Below are positions 1 to 8,886 of a stretch of 64,000 nt of DNA, in pieces; within the stretch, counting starts at the first letter, position 1; each line of letters starts with the position of its first letter. The notes beneath the pieces were generated by a model. The model was not told where the DNA came from. It was given only the letters and a program-made list of their open reading frames with translations, and searched no databases. Source of the DNA: M2408 sp040386975 (lineage in GTDB: Bacteria; Bacteroidota; Bacteroidia; Flavobacteriales_D; Crocinitomicaceae). A program made the position numbers and the translations under genes. Location of the stretch: assembly GCA_040386975.1 (NCBI GenBank), contig JAZKEO010000013.1, positions 1-64,000 of the forward strand, written 5' to 3'.

Positions 1-1
1 T

Positions 2-55
2 AAAACTAATAAAACTAATAAAACTAATAAAACTAATAAAACTAATAAAACTAAT
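2..55. repeat. 9-bp tandem repeat, six copies
   Basis: Six exact head-to-tail copies of AAAACTAAT fill the first 55 bases. The array ends at base 55 and may extend beyond the left edge of the window. It is non-coding and lies beyond the 3' end of the WG-repeat gene. Copy number of such an array is prone to slippage; no function is evident. Confidence 0.9.
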
Positions 56-63
56 TTGATTAT

Positions 64-110
64 GAATTTATAGAAACAAAAAAGCCACTTCTCAAACCTG
101 AGAAATGTCT
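64..110 (-). terminator. Degenerate hairpin after the WG-repeat gene
   Basis: TTCTCA-AACC-TGAGAA forms a short stem (89-104) next to the A-run 78-83, which reads as a U-tract on the minus strand. The left part (64-88) is nearly identical to the strong terminator region at 1329-1370, but the GCCAC arm has lost its matching GTGGC. It probably still ends transcription of the minus-strand gene at 133-1254. Confidence 0.5.
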
Positions 111-132
111 TGTAGATAACTTTTAATTTTAA

Positions 133-1254
133 CTATTTAATTTCTTCTCCAGTTTTATTTATGTAAAAGGTTTTTCCTTCCTTTGTGACCTTTAATTTCT
201 TATCATTAGCATAATCCATACGAGTATCATCATAAATTAGTGGAATAATTTCATTACCATTTACATCCATAAAACCCCATTTTTCATTTAATTTGACAGG
301 AGCAAGACCATTTTCAAAAGGACGTATTAAGTCATATTTAAATTTAATAAGCTCATTTCCTTTTAAATCGATACAACCCCATTTGTTATTTTTTGAAGCA
401 AGAATTGGATCATCCGATCTTCTATCCAAATTGTCAAATTCAAAAGGAATAATTATTTTTTCAAGAGAATCAATTATTCCCCATTTATTATTGAGCTTTG
501 CAACAATAACTTGAGAAAAATTACTTATTTCTTCATACTTAACTTGAATAATAGTTTCACCCTTTTTGTTAATATACCCAAAATGCTTGTCAATTCTGAC
601 TTTCGATAATCCATTTTCTTTTTTAAATCCAAATAGTTCGTCATAAATTATGGGACAAATTTCCTTTCCATTTCTATCTAGGTATGAATTTTTGTTGTTT
701 AATCTTACCATATATAATTTATCTTCTGAAAAATCAAAAATATCAGATTGAATTAAATCGTACTTAGCTGGAATAACCTCTTCTCCCTTTTTATCAATGA
801 ATCCCCACCTATTTTTAAGTTTGTAAACTGCAAAATCACCTTTGAATCCAAAAACCCAATCGTATTTTATTGGAATAACAACTTTTCCTGTTTTATCAAT
901 AAACCCCCACTTTCCACTTGATTCTTGAGCTCCCCATTCTACTTGATTAAACTCAGCTAAATTCCCTCCAACATTTACAGCACAAATTCCTTTTTCAAAA
1001 TAACCGACATAACTATAAGTCCCAAAAGGAATAATTTCTTTTCCAAGAGAATTAATGAAACTCATTTTATCGCCAATTTGAACACTTGCAAAGCCTTCAC
1101 TAAATCTTCCGACTTTGTCGTATTTAGGTTTGATGAGAACTTTTCCTTTTTTATCTTTTAATCCATATTTTCCCGGATAACTAACTTGATAGAATTTTTG
1201 TGCAAAATAACAAAATGAAAAAGTGCATAAAACAATAGAAAATAGGGTTTTCAT
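133..1254 (-). CDS. WG-repeat-containing secreted protein
   Basis: The product is 373 residues with a signal peptide at about 1-19 (hydrophobic, ending FCYFAQ), followed almost entirely by WG repeats. The recurring pattern is W/Y-G-x-I-D-x-x-G-x-x-I-I-P-x-x-Y-D, with about eight units from residue 25 to 350. WG repeats form beta-rich structures in secreted or envelope proteins; no enzymatic role is established. I chose the ATG at 1254 because the signal peptide begins there and a TAnnTTTG box lies 24 bases upstream. The upstream ATG at 1320 would put 22 charged residues before the signal peptide. The gene is monocistronic and flanked by two copies of a terminator-like repeat. Confidence 0.8.
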   Translation of the reverse strand: MKTLFSIVLCTFSFCYFAQKFYQVSYPGKYGLKDKKGKVLIKPKYDKVGRFSEGFASVQIGDKMSFINSLGKEIIPFGTYSYVGYFEKGICAVNVGGNLAEFNQVEWGAQESSGKWGFIDKTGKVVIPIKYDWVFGFKGDFAVYKLKNRWGFIDKKGEEVIPAKYDLIQSDIFDFSEDKLYMVRLNNKNSYLDRNGKEICPIIYDELFGFKKENGLSKVRIDKHFGYINKKGETIIQVKYEEISNFSQVIVAKLNNKWGIIDSLEKIIIPFEFDNLDRRSDDPILASKNNKWGCIDLKGNELIKFKYDLIRPFENGLAPVKLNEKWGFMDVNGNEIIPLIYDDTRMDYANDKKLKVTKEGKTFYINKTGEEIK

Positions 1255-1277
1255 AATCAATGAATTAAAAGTATTGT

Positions 1278-1285
1278 CAAATTTA
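1278..1285 (-). promoter_or_regulatory. Bacteroidota -7 box (TAAATTTG) for WG gene
   Basis: The minus strand reads TAAATTTG, an exact match to the Bacteroidota -7 consensus TAnnTTTG, 24 bases upstream of the chosen start. No clear -33 TTG is seen at the usual distance. It supports the shorter start of the WG-repeat gene. Confidence 0.55.
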
Positions 1286-1344
1286 CTTTTTTTTGAGATA
1301 AAAACACTACGACAAAACACTTATTTTCTAATTTATATAGAAAC

Positions 1345-1383
1345 AAAAAAGCCACATCTCAGATTTGAGAAGTGGCTTTTTTT
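1345..1383. terminator. Bidirectional rho-independent terminator
   Basis: GCCAC-A-TCTCA-GATT-TGAGA-A-GTGGC (1351-1376) is a 10-bp stem with one A/A mismatch. It is flanked by AAAAAA on the left and TTTTTTT on the right, so it can act on either strand. It sits 32 bases past the stop of the HPPD gene, which it should terminate. Confidence 0.85.
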
Positions 1384-1414
1384 GCTATTTTTTCCTTTTA
1401 AGGGTTTTTAAAAC

Positions 1415-2575
1415 TTATAGAGTTCCTCTTTTTGCTTGCTCGCGTTCAATACTCTCAAACAAAGCTTTGAAATTTCCGGCACCAAAACCTTTTGCTCCCA
1501 TTCGTTGAATGATTTCAAAAAATAAAGTTGGACGATCTTCAACTGGTTTAGTGAAAATTTGCAATAAATAACCATCTTCGTCGGCATCAACCAAAATAGA
1601 CAATTTTTGAAGCAAAGAAATATCTTCCTTCATCATATCACGGTGAGTTCCTAAACGAGCAGGAATTTCATCATAGTATGCTTGTGGTGGAGGTGGTAAA
1701 AATTCAATTCCACGAGCTTTTAATTCAGTTACCGTTTGAATAATATCGTTTGTCGCTAAAGCTAAATGTTGTACACCAGAATCCTCGTAAAAATCCAAAT
1801 ATTCCTCAATTTGAGAACGTTTATTTCCTTTTGCTGGCTCGTTGATTGGGAATTTAATTCGTCCATTCCCATTACTCATCACTTTTGACATCAAAGCAGA
1901 ATATTCGGTGTGAATTTGTTTGTCGTCGAAAGATAAGAAATTCACAAATCCCATCACATCTTCATACCATTTTACCCAAGTATTCATTTGTCCCCAACCA
2001 ACATTTCCTACCATGTGGTCTATAAATTTCAAACCTACTGGCGTCGGATTGTAATCACTTTCCCATTTTTGAAAACCTGGAAGAAAATCTCCTTTGTAGT
2101 TTTTACGTTCAACAAACATGTGAACCGTTTCACCATAAGTGTATATACCTGACCTTACAACTTCACCATGTTCATCGTTTTCAACTGTTGGTTCCATGTA
2201 AGATTTTGCTCCACGTTTTGTTGTTTCTTCCCACGATTTTTTCGCGTCTTCAACCCAAAGTGCAACAATTTTAACTCCATCACCATGTTTTTTAACATGC
2301 TCTCCAATTGGAGAATCACTTTTCAAAGCAGTTGTTAAAACCAAACGAATTTTATCTTGTTTCAACACATACGAAACACGGTCAGTTAATCCTGTTTCCA
2401 ATCCTGCATAAGCATGAGATTGAAATCCAAAAGCTGTTTTGTAGAAATGTGCCGCTTGTTTAGCGTTTCCTACATAAAACTCAACGTAATCCGTTCCTAA
2501 TAATGGTAAAAAGTCTTGAGCTCCCTCAAAAATTTTCTCTAAACCATATTCTACATTTTTTATATTTTCTGACAT
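1415..2575 (-). CDS. hppD: 4-hydroxyphenylpyruvate dioxygenase
   Basis: This cytoplasmic non-haem iron dioxygenase turns 4-hydroxyphenylpyruvate into homogentisate (EC 1.13.11.27), the second step of tyrosine breakdown. The 386-residue length is typical. Two vicinal-oxygen-chelate (glyoxalase-like) halves cover about residues 25-160 and 180-345. The iron ligands of the family are visible as His187 (in DHMVGN), His270 (in VQHLAL) and Glu354 (in FFEII). It lies 128 bases downstream of the homogentisate dioxygenase gene on the same strand, so the two consecutive pathway enzymes are probably co-expressed. No fumarylacetoacetase or maleylacetoacetate isomerase gene is in the window. Confidence 0.95.
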   Translation of the reverse strand: MSENIKNVEYGLEKIFEGAQDFLPLLGTDYVEFYVGNAKQAAHFYKTAFGFQSHAYAGLETGLTDRVSYVLKQDKIRLVLTTALKSDSPIGEHVKKHGDGVKIVALWVEDAKKSWEETTKRGAKSYMEPTVENDEHGEVVRSGIYTYGETVHMFVERKNYKGDFLPGFQKWESDYNPTPVGLKFIDHMVGNVGWGQMNTWVKWYEDVMGFVNFLSFDDKQIHTEYSALMSKVMSNGNGRIKFPINEPAKGNKRSQIEEYLDFYEDSGVQHLALATNDIIQTVTELKARGIEFLPPPPQAYYDEIPARLGTHRDMMKEDISLLQKLSILVDADEDGYLLQIFTKPVEDRPTLFFEIIQRMGAKGFGAGNFKALFESIEREQAKRGTL

Positions 2576-2703
2576 GTCTTTTTATTTTTGGTTACAGATT
2601 AGCAAATTCAAAATTGCAAATTTTTCACTCTGTTTACAATTTGTAATCTGCTAATTTGCAATCTGTTAATTTAAAATTTATTTAATTCTACTATCAGCTA
2701 ATT

Positions 2704-3861
2704 TTATTCAACCCATGATTTATAATACTTCCCATCATCAAGTCCCATAGCAATCTCAGTAACTTTTAGCGGTTTAAAGGTGTCAACCATAACCGCCAAT
2801 TCTTGTGTTTCTTTATGACCAATACTTCTTTCGTAAGCACCAGGCGCTGGACCATGAGGAATACCTTTTGGATGTAAAGTAATATGACCTTGTCCAATGT
2901 TATTTCGACTCATAAAATCACCATCAACGTAGTATAAAACTTCGTCGCTATCTACATTACTGTGATTGTATGGTGCTGGAATTGACTTCGGATGATAATC
3001 ATACAAGCGAGGAACAAAGGAACAAACAACAAAAGTTGATGTTTCAAAAGTTTGATGTACTGGTGGTGGTTGGTGAACACGACCAGTAATCGGTTCAAAA
3101 TCATGAATACTGAAAGCGTAAGGGAAATTGTAACCGTCCCACCCAACAACATCAAAAGGATGAGTTGCATAAACGACTTCATGCATCATTCCTTCTTTTT
3201 TGATTTTAATTAAAAAATCTCCTTTTTCGTCAAAAGTTTCAAGTTCAGTTGGTAATTTGAAATCACGCTCACAAAATGGTGAATGTTCTAACAATTGTCC
3301 TGATGAACTTTTATAACGTTTTGGCGTGTAAAAGGGTGAAAATGATTCTACGTAAAACAAACGATTTTCTTCCGTTTCGAAATCAATTTGGTAAATCATT
3401 CCTCGGGGAATAATTAGATAATCTCCGTATTCAAAATCGATACTCCCCAAAAAAGTACGCAATTTACCTCTTCCTTTGTGAATGAAAATCAATTCATCAG
3501 CATCCGCATTTTTATAAAAATAAGAACGAAGTGATTTTCTTGGAGCAGCTAAACCAATTGTACAATCGCTATTTAACAGCATGGGCTTTCTACTGTCTAA
3601 AAAATCATCTTCAGGAGATAATTGGAACCCTTGTAATAACAAAGATTTTATGTTTTTATCTATGGCGATTTTGGGAGCAACAGAATATGATTTTAAAATT
3701 TCCTTTACTTGTGTCGGACGATGTAGGTGATACATCAAGGTTGAATGATTATGAAATCCTTCTGTTCCAAATAATTGTTCATAATGAATTCCACCTTTCG
3801 GATTCTCCAAAATAGTGTGTCTTTTTGGTGGAATTAAACCTAATTTATGATATATGGGCAT
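2704..3861 (-). CDS. hmgA: Homogentisate 1,2-dioxygenase
   Basis: The enzyme opens the ring of homogentisate to maleylacetoacetate (EC 1.13.11.5), following HPPD in tyrosine and phenylalanine catabolism. The protein is 385 residues, the short form seen in Bacteroidota, against about 430-445 in proteobacteria and animals. The VHQPPPVHQTFE stretch (about residue 265), the later DEVLYY and the HGPAPG histidine fit the cupin iron site of the family. It is the first gene of a probable two-gene operon with hppD and has its own TAnnTTTG box at 3895-3902. Confidence 0.9.
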   Translation of the reverse strand: MPIYHKLGLIPPKRHTILENPKGGIHYEQLFGTEGFHNHSTLMYHLHRPTQVKEILKSYSVAPKIAIDKNIKSLLLQGFQLSPEDDFLDSRKPMLLNSDCTIGLAAPRKSLRSYFYKNADADELIFIHKGRGKLRTFLGSIDFEYGDYLIIPRGMIYQIDFETEENRLFYVESFSPFYTPKRYKSSSGQLLEHSPFCERDFKLPTELETFDEKGDFLIKIKKEGMMHEVVYATHPFDVVGWDGYNFPYAFSIHDFEPITGRVHQPPPVHQTFETSTFVVCSFVPRLYDYHPKSIPAPYNHSNVDSDEVLYYVDGDFMSRNNIGQGHITLHPKGIPHGPAPGAYERSIGHKETQELAVMVDTFKPLKVTEIAMGLDDGKYYKSWVE

Positions 3862-3894
3862 TGTATTTTATTTTTAATATGAATATTTAAAAGT

Positions 3895-3902
3895 CAAAAA
3901 TA
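3895..3902 (-). promoter_or_regulatory. -7 box (TATTTTTG) for hmgA-hppD
   Basis: The minus strand reads TATTTTTG, matching TAnnTTTG, 33 bases before the hmgA start codon. A TTTG lies further upstream (3932-3935), but the spacing is longer than usual, so only the -7 box is supported. Confidence 0.45.
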
Positions 3903-4005
3903 AAACTCAATCATTCTGGATTTCTTTTTATCAAAAAATTTAAATAATCTTTTAAACCATACCAAAACATATAATTCATTTTAAGGGATTCAAAATTGTT
4001 TTCAA

Positions 4006-4023
4006 TCCCGACAGCAATCGGGA
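4006..4023. repeat. Small palindrome TCCCGA-N6-TCGGGA
   Basis: A perfect 6-bp inverted repeat with a CAGCAA loop sits in the divergent spacer between hmgA and the dehydrogenase gene. It is GC-rich against an AT-rich background. Similar CCCGA...TCGGG palindromes recur between genes in some Bacteroidota as I recall. There is no U-tract, so it is not a convincing terminator. Confidence 0.6.
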
Positions 4024-4123
4024 CGTTTAGACAAATGTAACGGTTTTAAATATACTCTCAAAATAAAACATGTTAAAAATAAAACATTTGTTTGAGAAAA
4101 ATCGTAATTTAAAAGGATAATAG

Positions 4124-4131
4124 TAAATTTG
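4124..4131 (+). promoter_or_regulatory. -7 box (TAAATTTG) for the dehydrogenase gene
   Basis: TAAATTTG matches TAnnTTTG 13 bases upstream of the ATG at 4145, so any leader would be only a few bases long. No -33 TTG is found at normal spacing. Confidence 0.45.
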
Positions 4132-4144
4132 TGCACTTAAAATT

Positions 4145-5101
4145 ATGAAAATGAAAAAAATTTTAGTAATTGGTGCTGGTGGACAAATTGGAACGGAGCT
4201 TGTTATTGAATTAAGAAAACGTTTTGGTTCTGAGCAAGTTATTGCTTCAGATGTTCGAGAAATGGAAAACAATCAATTTTTTGGGGGAAATTATGCCAAA
4301 TTGGATGTTTTAAATAAGGAAGAAATAAGAACGTACATCATAAATAATAAAATTACAGAAGTATATTTACTTGCAGCCTTACTTTCTGCAACGGCAGAAA
4401 AAAATCCAGATTTTGCTTGGAAACTAAACATGGAAGGTCTTTTCACTATTTTAGGTTTAGCAAAAGAAGGATATTTAAAGAAAATTTTTTGGCCAAGTTC
4501 CATTGCTGTTTTTGGACCAACAACACCTAAAGATAATACACCTCAATATACAGTCATGGAACCTTCTACGGTTTATGGAATTTCCAAACAGGCTGGTGAG
4601 CGTTGGTGTGAATATTACAATTCCAAATTCGGAGTTGATGTTAGAAGTATTCGTTACCCAGGCTTAATTTCACACACAAGTTTACCTGGAGGTGGAACAA
4701 CAGATTATGCTGTTGATATCTTTTATCACGCCAAAAAAACGGGAACATATACTTGCTTTTTGAAAGAAGAAACAGCACTTCCAATGATGTTTATGGAAGA
4801 CGCTATCAGGGCAACTGTTGAACTGATGGAATCACCTATTGAAAATGTTAAAATTAGATCAAGTTATAATTTAGGAGGAATAAGTTTTACACCTAAAATG
4901 CTTTCTGAGGAAATTCAGAAACATATTCCCGAGTTTAAAATATCATACAATCCAGATTTTAGACAAAACATTGCTGATTCTTGGCCAAATTCCATTGAAG
5001 ATTCTTCAGCAAAAAAAGACTGGGGATGGAAAGATGAATTTAATCTTGAAAAAATGGTTTTTGAAATGTTAAAACACATCGATATTTCTAAAATAATTTA
5101 A
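4145..5101 (+). CDS. SDR-type L-threonine 3-dehydrogenase
   Basis: This is an extended short-chain dehydrogenase of 318 residues. The Rossmann motif is GAGGQIG (residues 10-16), the catalytic pair is Tyr144/Lys148 in YGISK, and Ser118/119 precede it. The segment around RYPGLISHTSLPGGGTTDYA resembles the UDP-galactose-epimerase-like threonine dehydrogenases described from Flavobacterium. These oxidise L-threonine to 2-amino-3-ketobutyrate with NAD+. The exact substrate is inferred from that resemblance; NAD-dependent epimerase/dehydratase is the safer generic call. Start may be Met1 or Met3 (4151). It is monocistronic, divergent from hmgA. Confidence 0.8.
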   Translation: MKMKKILVIGAGGQIGTELVIELRKRFGSEQVIASDVREMENNQFFGGNYAKLDVLNKEEIRTYIINNKITEVYLLAALLSATAEKNPDFAWKLNMEGLFTILGLAKEGYLKKIFWPSSIAVFGPTTPKDNTPQYTVMEPSTVYGISKQAGERWCEYYNSKFGVDVRSIRYPGLISHTSLPGGGTTDYAVDIFYHAKKTGTYTCFLKEETALPMMFMEDAIRATVELMESPIENVKIRSSYNLGGISFTPKMLSEEIQKHIPEFKISYNPDFRQNIADSWPNSIEDSSAKKDWGWKDEFNLEKMVFEMLKHIDISKII

Positions 5102-5244
5102 AAAAATTATCGCATTAATCGAAATAATCAACTAATTTGACGAAAATATTTACAAGAATAGCATAGAGTTAAAAATATTTTATATATTTAGCATTGAATT
5201 AAACTTCAGACTAAAATTATTGAACACCTTTTTAAAGAAAGATA

Positions 5245-6126
5245 ATGATTAAATTTTTATTTTTATTTTTATTTACAATCTCATTCGTTGGCTTAAGTTC
5301 AGCTAATGATTTTTTTGGTTTTACTGTCACTCAAGACGAAAAAATCAATCAAAAAGACAGTGAGGGTAAAAAACAAGGGAAATGGATATATTATGGAAAG
5401 GACCGTCCTCAAGAAGGTTACCCAATGGAAGGTAAAATCGAAGAAGGCCCATACCGTGACGACAGAAAAGAAGGCATTTGGATTAAATATCACAACGATG
5501 GTGTTACTCCAAAACTAAAAGGAATGTATAGCAATAACAGGCCAAAAGGTGCTTACACAAAATTCCATGCAAATGGAAAAATAAAAGAACAAGGGAATTT
5601 CGAAAAAAATCAATACCAAGATTCGTTAAAAAGATATCATGAAAATGGAACTTTAGAATACGAAGCAAAATACAACGAAAACGGGAAAGAACAAGGGAAA
5701 GTAAGATTTTACTATCCAAATGGGCAAGTTGAGTTTGAATATTCTTCATCAAATGGAGTTGCCTCAGGAAAAGCTACTCGTTTTTATGAAAATGGAGATG
5801 TGAAAGAAAGCATCGAATTTAACGGTGATGGCTCTGTTGCAAAAAGCGAGCAAAAAGAAATGGTTAACCCAGCTATCAAAGTAAAAGATCCAGGTGCAAC
5901 TTCAGAAAAAGCCCCATCAATTGATAAACCAATTGTTAAAGGAGGAAAATTCCAACCAAACGGTTATAACAAAGTTTACAACTCTGAAGACGAAATTTGG
6001 CAAGATGGTGATTTCAAAGACGGAAGACTTTACAACGGAAAAGTATATGTGTACGACCGTGATGGAATTTTATTAAAAGTAAAAGTTTATAAAAATGGTG
6101 TTTACCATTCTGACGGACAATTATAA
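5245..6126 (+). CDS. MORN-type (YwqK-like) repeat exported protein
   Basis: The protein has 293 residues and a signal peptide at about 1-20 (ending LSSA). It then carries imperfect repeats with the MORN_2 signature: YHxNGxxxxxGxY followed by GxxxxYYPNGQVE, from about residue 45 to 195 and once more at the C-terminus. Annotation pipelines often call such proteins 'YwqK family antitoxin', but there is no toxin gene next to it and the signal peptide points to the periplasm or surface. The function is unknown. A good terminator follows at 6152-6178. Confidence 0.75.
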   Translation: MIKFLFLFLFTISFVGLSSANDFFGFTVTQDEKINQKDSEGKKQGKWIYYGKDRPQEGYPMEGKIEEGPYRDDRKEGIWIKYHNDGVTPKLKGMYSNNRPKGAYTKFHANGKIKEQGNFEKNQYQDSLKRYHENGTLEYEAKYNENGKEQGKVRFYYPNGQVEFEYSSSNGVASGKATRFYENGDVKESIEFNGDGSVAKSEQKEMVNPAIKVKDPGATSEKAPSIDKPIVKGGKFQPNGYNKVYNSEDEIWQDGDFKDGRLYNGKVYVYDRDGILLKVKVYKNGVYHSDGQL

Positions 6127-6151
6127 AAATAGATTTTAAAAAATAAGAAAA

Positions 6152-6178
6152 GTCGATCAATTTTGGTCGGCTTTTTTT
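6152..6178 (+). terminator. Rho-independent terminator
   Basis: GTCGATC-AATTTT-GGTCGGC forms a 7-bp stem with two G-U pairs, followed by seven Ts. It lies 26 bases after the stop of the MORN-type gene and separates it from pepA. Confidence 0.85.
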
Positions 6179-6246
6179 GTAACTAATCGTTTTATAGGAA
6201 ACAGTTTTGTATTTTTACACCTTATTATATATTAAGTATAAAACGC

Positions 6247-7647
6247 ATGATTAAATTAGGTAAAAAGTTCGACTCGAAAACCAACTTGGTTTTTATTTTA
6301 GATAAAAAATTCTCCGCAAAAGATTTTGGGATAGAGGAAAAATTACCTATCATTATACAAAATGGAATTGATTCATTTTTAAAATCGAAAGACGATTTCG
6401 ATTATTTAAAACTAGGTGAGCAAAGCATATTTTTTGTAAAGCAAGATGAAAATGTAGAAAAAATTAGAATTGCTGGACACACAGTTCGTACAAAACTTCA
6501 TAAAGCTGAAAAGTCAGTTTCAATAGTTGGTAAAAATAAACAAACCTTTGCTTTAGCAGAAGGATTGGCTTTGGCTAATTATCAGTTTTTGAAATACTTT
6601 AAAGATGCCGAAGAAAAGAAATTTAAATTAGAAAAAATTGAATTATTTTCTGGAGATAAAAAAGCGATTGACTTTTTAAACAATACAATCAAAGCGGTTT
6701 ACTGGTCAAGGGACATGGTAAATGAACCAGTTTCTTTTTTAACAGCGACGCAATTATCGGATGAAATTACTGCTTTGTGTAAAGATTTACCTATTCAAGT
6801 TGACGTTTTAGAAAAAACGAAGATTGAAGCTTTAAAAATGGGTGGACTTTTGTCAGTAAATAAAGGTTCAATAGACCCACCAACATTTACCATTTTGGAA
6901 TACAAACCCAAAAATGCTAAAAACAAGAAACCGCTTGTTTTAGTAGGAAAAGGAGTTGTTTATGATACGGGAGGTTTGAGTTTAAAACCTACTGCTGGTT
7001 CTATGGATTTAATGAAAAGCGATATGGCTGGTGCAGCTTGTATGGTTGGTGCAATTTACAATGCAGCTTTAAATAATTTGAATGTGCATGTAATTGGATT
7101 AATTCCAGCAACAGATAATCGCCCAGGAGAAAATGCTTATACACCAGGAGATGTGATTACCATGTTTGACGGTACAACGGTTGAAGTTTTAAATACGGAT
7201 GCAGAAGGAAGAATGATTTTGGCGGATGCACTATCGTATTCAAAAAAATACAAGCCAGAATTAGTCATCGATGCTGCAACTTTAACAGGCGCGGCAGTTG
7301 TTGCTATTGGAACAAAAGCTTCTTGTTTGATGGGAAATGCCGATCAAAAAATCATGGATAAATTGGTTGTGTCTGGTCAAAATGTTCACGAAAGACTTGT
7401 TCAACTACCATTTTGGGATGAATATTTTGAGGAAATGAAATCTTCCATTGCTGATTTAAAAAATATCGGAGGAAGATATGCGGGCATGATTACTGCAGGA
7501 AAATTTTTGGAGCACTTTATCGATGCACCTTACATTCATCTTGATATCGCTGGACCTTCATTTCTAGAAACAGCTGAAAACTACAAAGGAAAAGGAGGAA
7601 CAGGAGTTGGTGTTAGATTATTGTCTGATTTTTTACAAAACTATTAA
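6247..7647 (+). CDS. pepA: Leucyl aminopeptidase (M17)
   Basis: This cytoplasmic dizinc exopeptidase removes N-terminal residues from peptides. The 466-residue protein has the variable N-terminal domain (about 1-150) and the catalytic domain (about 160-466). Metal and catalytic residues of the family are in place: Lys235 and Asp240 in GKGVVYDTGG, Asp259 in KSDMAG, and Asp318/Glu320/Arg322 in NTDAEGR. It is followed after 5 bases by pdxA, suggesting co-transcription. No TAnnTTTG box is obvious upstream. Confidence 0.93.
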   Translation: MIKLGKKFDSKTNLVFILDKKFSAKDFGIEEKLPIIIQNGIDSFLKSKDDFDYLKLGEQSIFFVKQDENVEKIRIAGHTVRTKLHKAEKSVSIVGKNKQTFALAEGLALANYQFLKYFKDAEEKKFKLEKIELFSGDKKAIDFLNNTIKAVYWSRDMVNEPVSFLTATQLSDEITALCKDLPIQVDVLEKTKIEALKMGGLLSVNKGSIDPPTFTILEYKPKNAKNKKPLVLVGKGVVYDTGGLSLKPTAGSMDLMKSDMAGAACMVGAIYNAALNNLNVHVIGLIPATDNRPGENAYTPGDVITMFDGTTVEVLNTDAEGRMILADALSYSKKYKPELVIDAATLTGAAVVAIGTKASCLMGNADQKIMDKLVVSGQNVHERLVQLPFWDEYFEEMKSSIADLKNIGGRYAGMITAGKFLEHFIDAPYIHLDIAGPSFLETAENYKGKGGTGVGVRLLSDFLQNY

Positions 7648-7652
7648 TAAAT

Positions 7653-8720
7653 ATGATTAGAGTAGGAATAACAATAGGAGATACAAACGGAATTGGCCCA
7701 GAAATAATTATTAAAACATTGCGAGATAATCGTATTTTGCAAGATTTTATTCCAATTATTTATGGTTCTACAAAAACAATGGCTCACCACAAAAAAGCAA
7801 TTAATGATGATGAGTTTGTTTACCAATCATGTAAAACTGCAAGTGAAGCTGTTCCCAAAAAAGTCAATATTGTAAATGTTTGGCAAGAGGAAATTAAATT
7901 TGATTTAGGTATTTCAACAGAAATAGGAGGAAAGTATGCCTTTTTAGCTTTGGAAAAAGCGACGGAAGATTTGGCTTCAAACAAAATTGACGTTTTAGTT
8001 ACTGCTCCAATTTGCAAAGAAGGAATCATTAAGGCTGGATTTCAATTTCCAGGACATACGGAATATTTGGCTCACTTATCGAACGTTGATGAAGCTTTGA
8101 TGTTGTTGGTAAACAATGATTTAAGAGTTGCTTTGGTTACTTCACATGTTGCCTTGAAAGATGTTTCAGCAAGTTTGACGAAAGACAAAATTTTCAACAA
8201 AATTAAAATGTTGGAATCAAGTTTGAAGAAAGATTTTGGTATTATTAAACCTAAAATTGCGGTTTTTGGATTAAATCCTCACGCTGGAGAAAACGGCAAA
8301 ATGGGAGATGAAGAGTTGAATATCATTATTCCAGCAATTCAGCAGGCAAAAGGAGAAAATATTTTAGCTTTTGGTCCATATCCAGCAGATAGCTTTTTCG
8401 GATCTTCCAGTTTAGCTCAATTTGATGGCGTTTTAGCGATGTACCACGACCAAGGTTTAACAGCATTCAAAGCTTTGGCTTTTGATGAAGGAGTTAATTA
8501 CACGGCTGGTTTACCAATTGTGCGAACTTCTCCAGACCACGGAACGGCGTTTGATATCGTTGGAAAAAATGTTGCTTCCGAACAATCGTTTAGAAGTGCC
8601 ATTTATTTGGCTTTGGATATTTATAAAAACCGACAATTTCTGAAAGAATTTTCAACTAACCCTTTGCCATTTTCTGATGCAAAAAAGAAAAGTGTACATA
8701 GGAAGGAAGAGATTGAGTAG
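7653..8720 (+). CDS. pdxA: 4-hydroxythreonine-4-phosphate dehydrogenase
   Basis: The enzyme oxidises 4-phosphohydroxy-L-threonine in the DXP-dependent pyridoxal phosphate pathway (EC 1.1.1.262). The 355-residue length is normal. The GDTNGIGPE motif near the N-terminus, GHTEYLA (134-140) and the three metal-binding histidines His165, His210 (LNPHAGE) and His265 (YHDQGLT) match the family. It begins 5 bases after pepA. The 166-base spacer downstream, up to the convergent regulator gene, shows no clear terminator. Confidence 0.95.
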   Translation: MIRVGITIGDTNGIGPEIIIKTLRDNRILQDFIPIIYGSTKTMAHHKKAINDDEFVYQSCKTASEAVPKKVNIVNVWQEEIKFDLGISTEIGGKYAFLALEKATEDLASNKIDVLVTAPICKEGIIKAGFQFPGHTEYLAHLSNVDEALMLLVNNDLRVALVTSHVALKDVSASLTKDKIFNKIKMLESSLKKDFGIIKPKIAVFGLNPHAGENGKMGDEELNIIIPAIQQAKGENILAFGPYPADSFFGSSSLAQFDGVLAMYHDQGLTAFKALAFDEGVNYTAGLPIVRTSPDHGTAFDIVGKNVASEQSFRSAIYLALDIYKNRQFLKEFSTNPLPFSDAKKKSVHRKEEIE

Positions 8721-8886
8721 AAGTTTGTAATCTTACTAGCTAGAGTTCCTACTTCTGCTTTGTGTAAAACCATTTTTTGAATTTTTATCCTGCACTTTTT
8801 TGATAATTCCGATTTTTATTGATGATCAATAAGAGATTATACGTAGCAGTTTATTTTTTATTTAAATCAGGTTTTATTTTTCTAAA

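Noticed and set aside
2..55. Possible CRISPR array
   Set aside because: Units are 9 bp, contiguous and without spacers; no cas gene is present.
2593..2668. Inverted repeat between hmgA and hppD as a terminator
   Set aside because: Arms are imperfect and AT-rich with no U-tract; the genes are likely co-transcribed.
5245..6126. YwqK-type antitoxin of a toxin-antitoxin pair
   Set aside because: The protein has a signal peptide and MORN repeats, and no toxin-like gene is adjacent.
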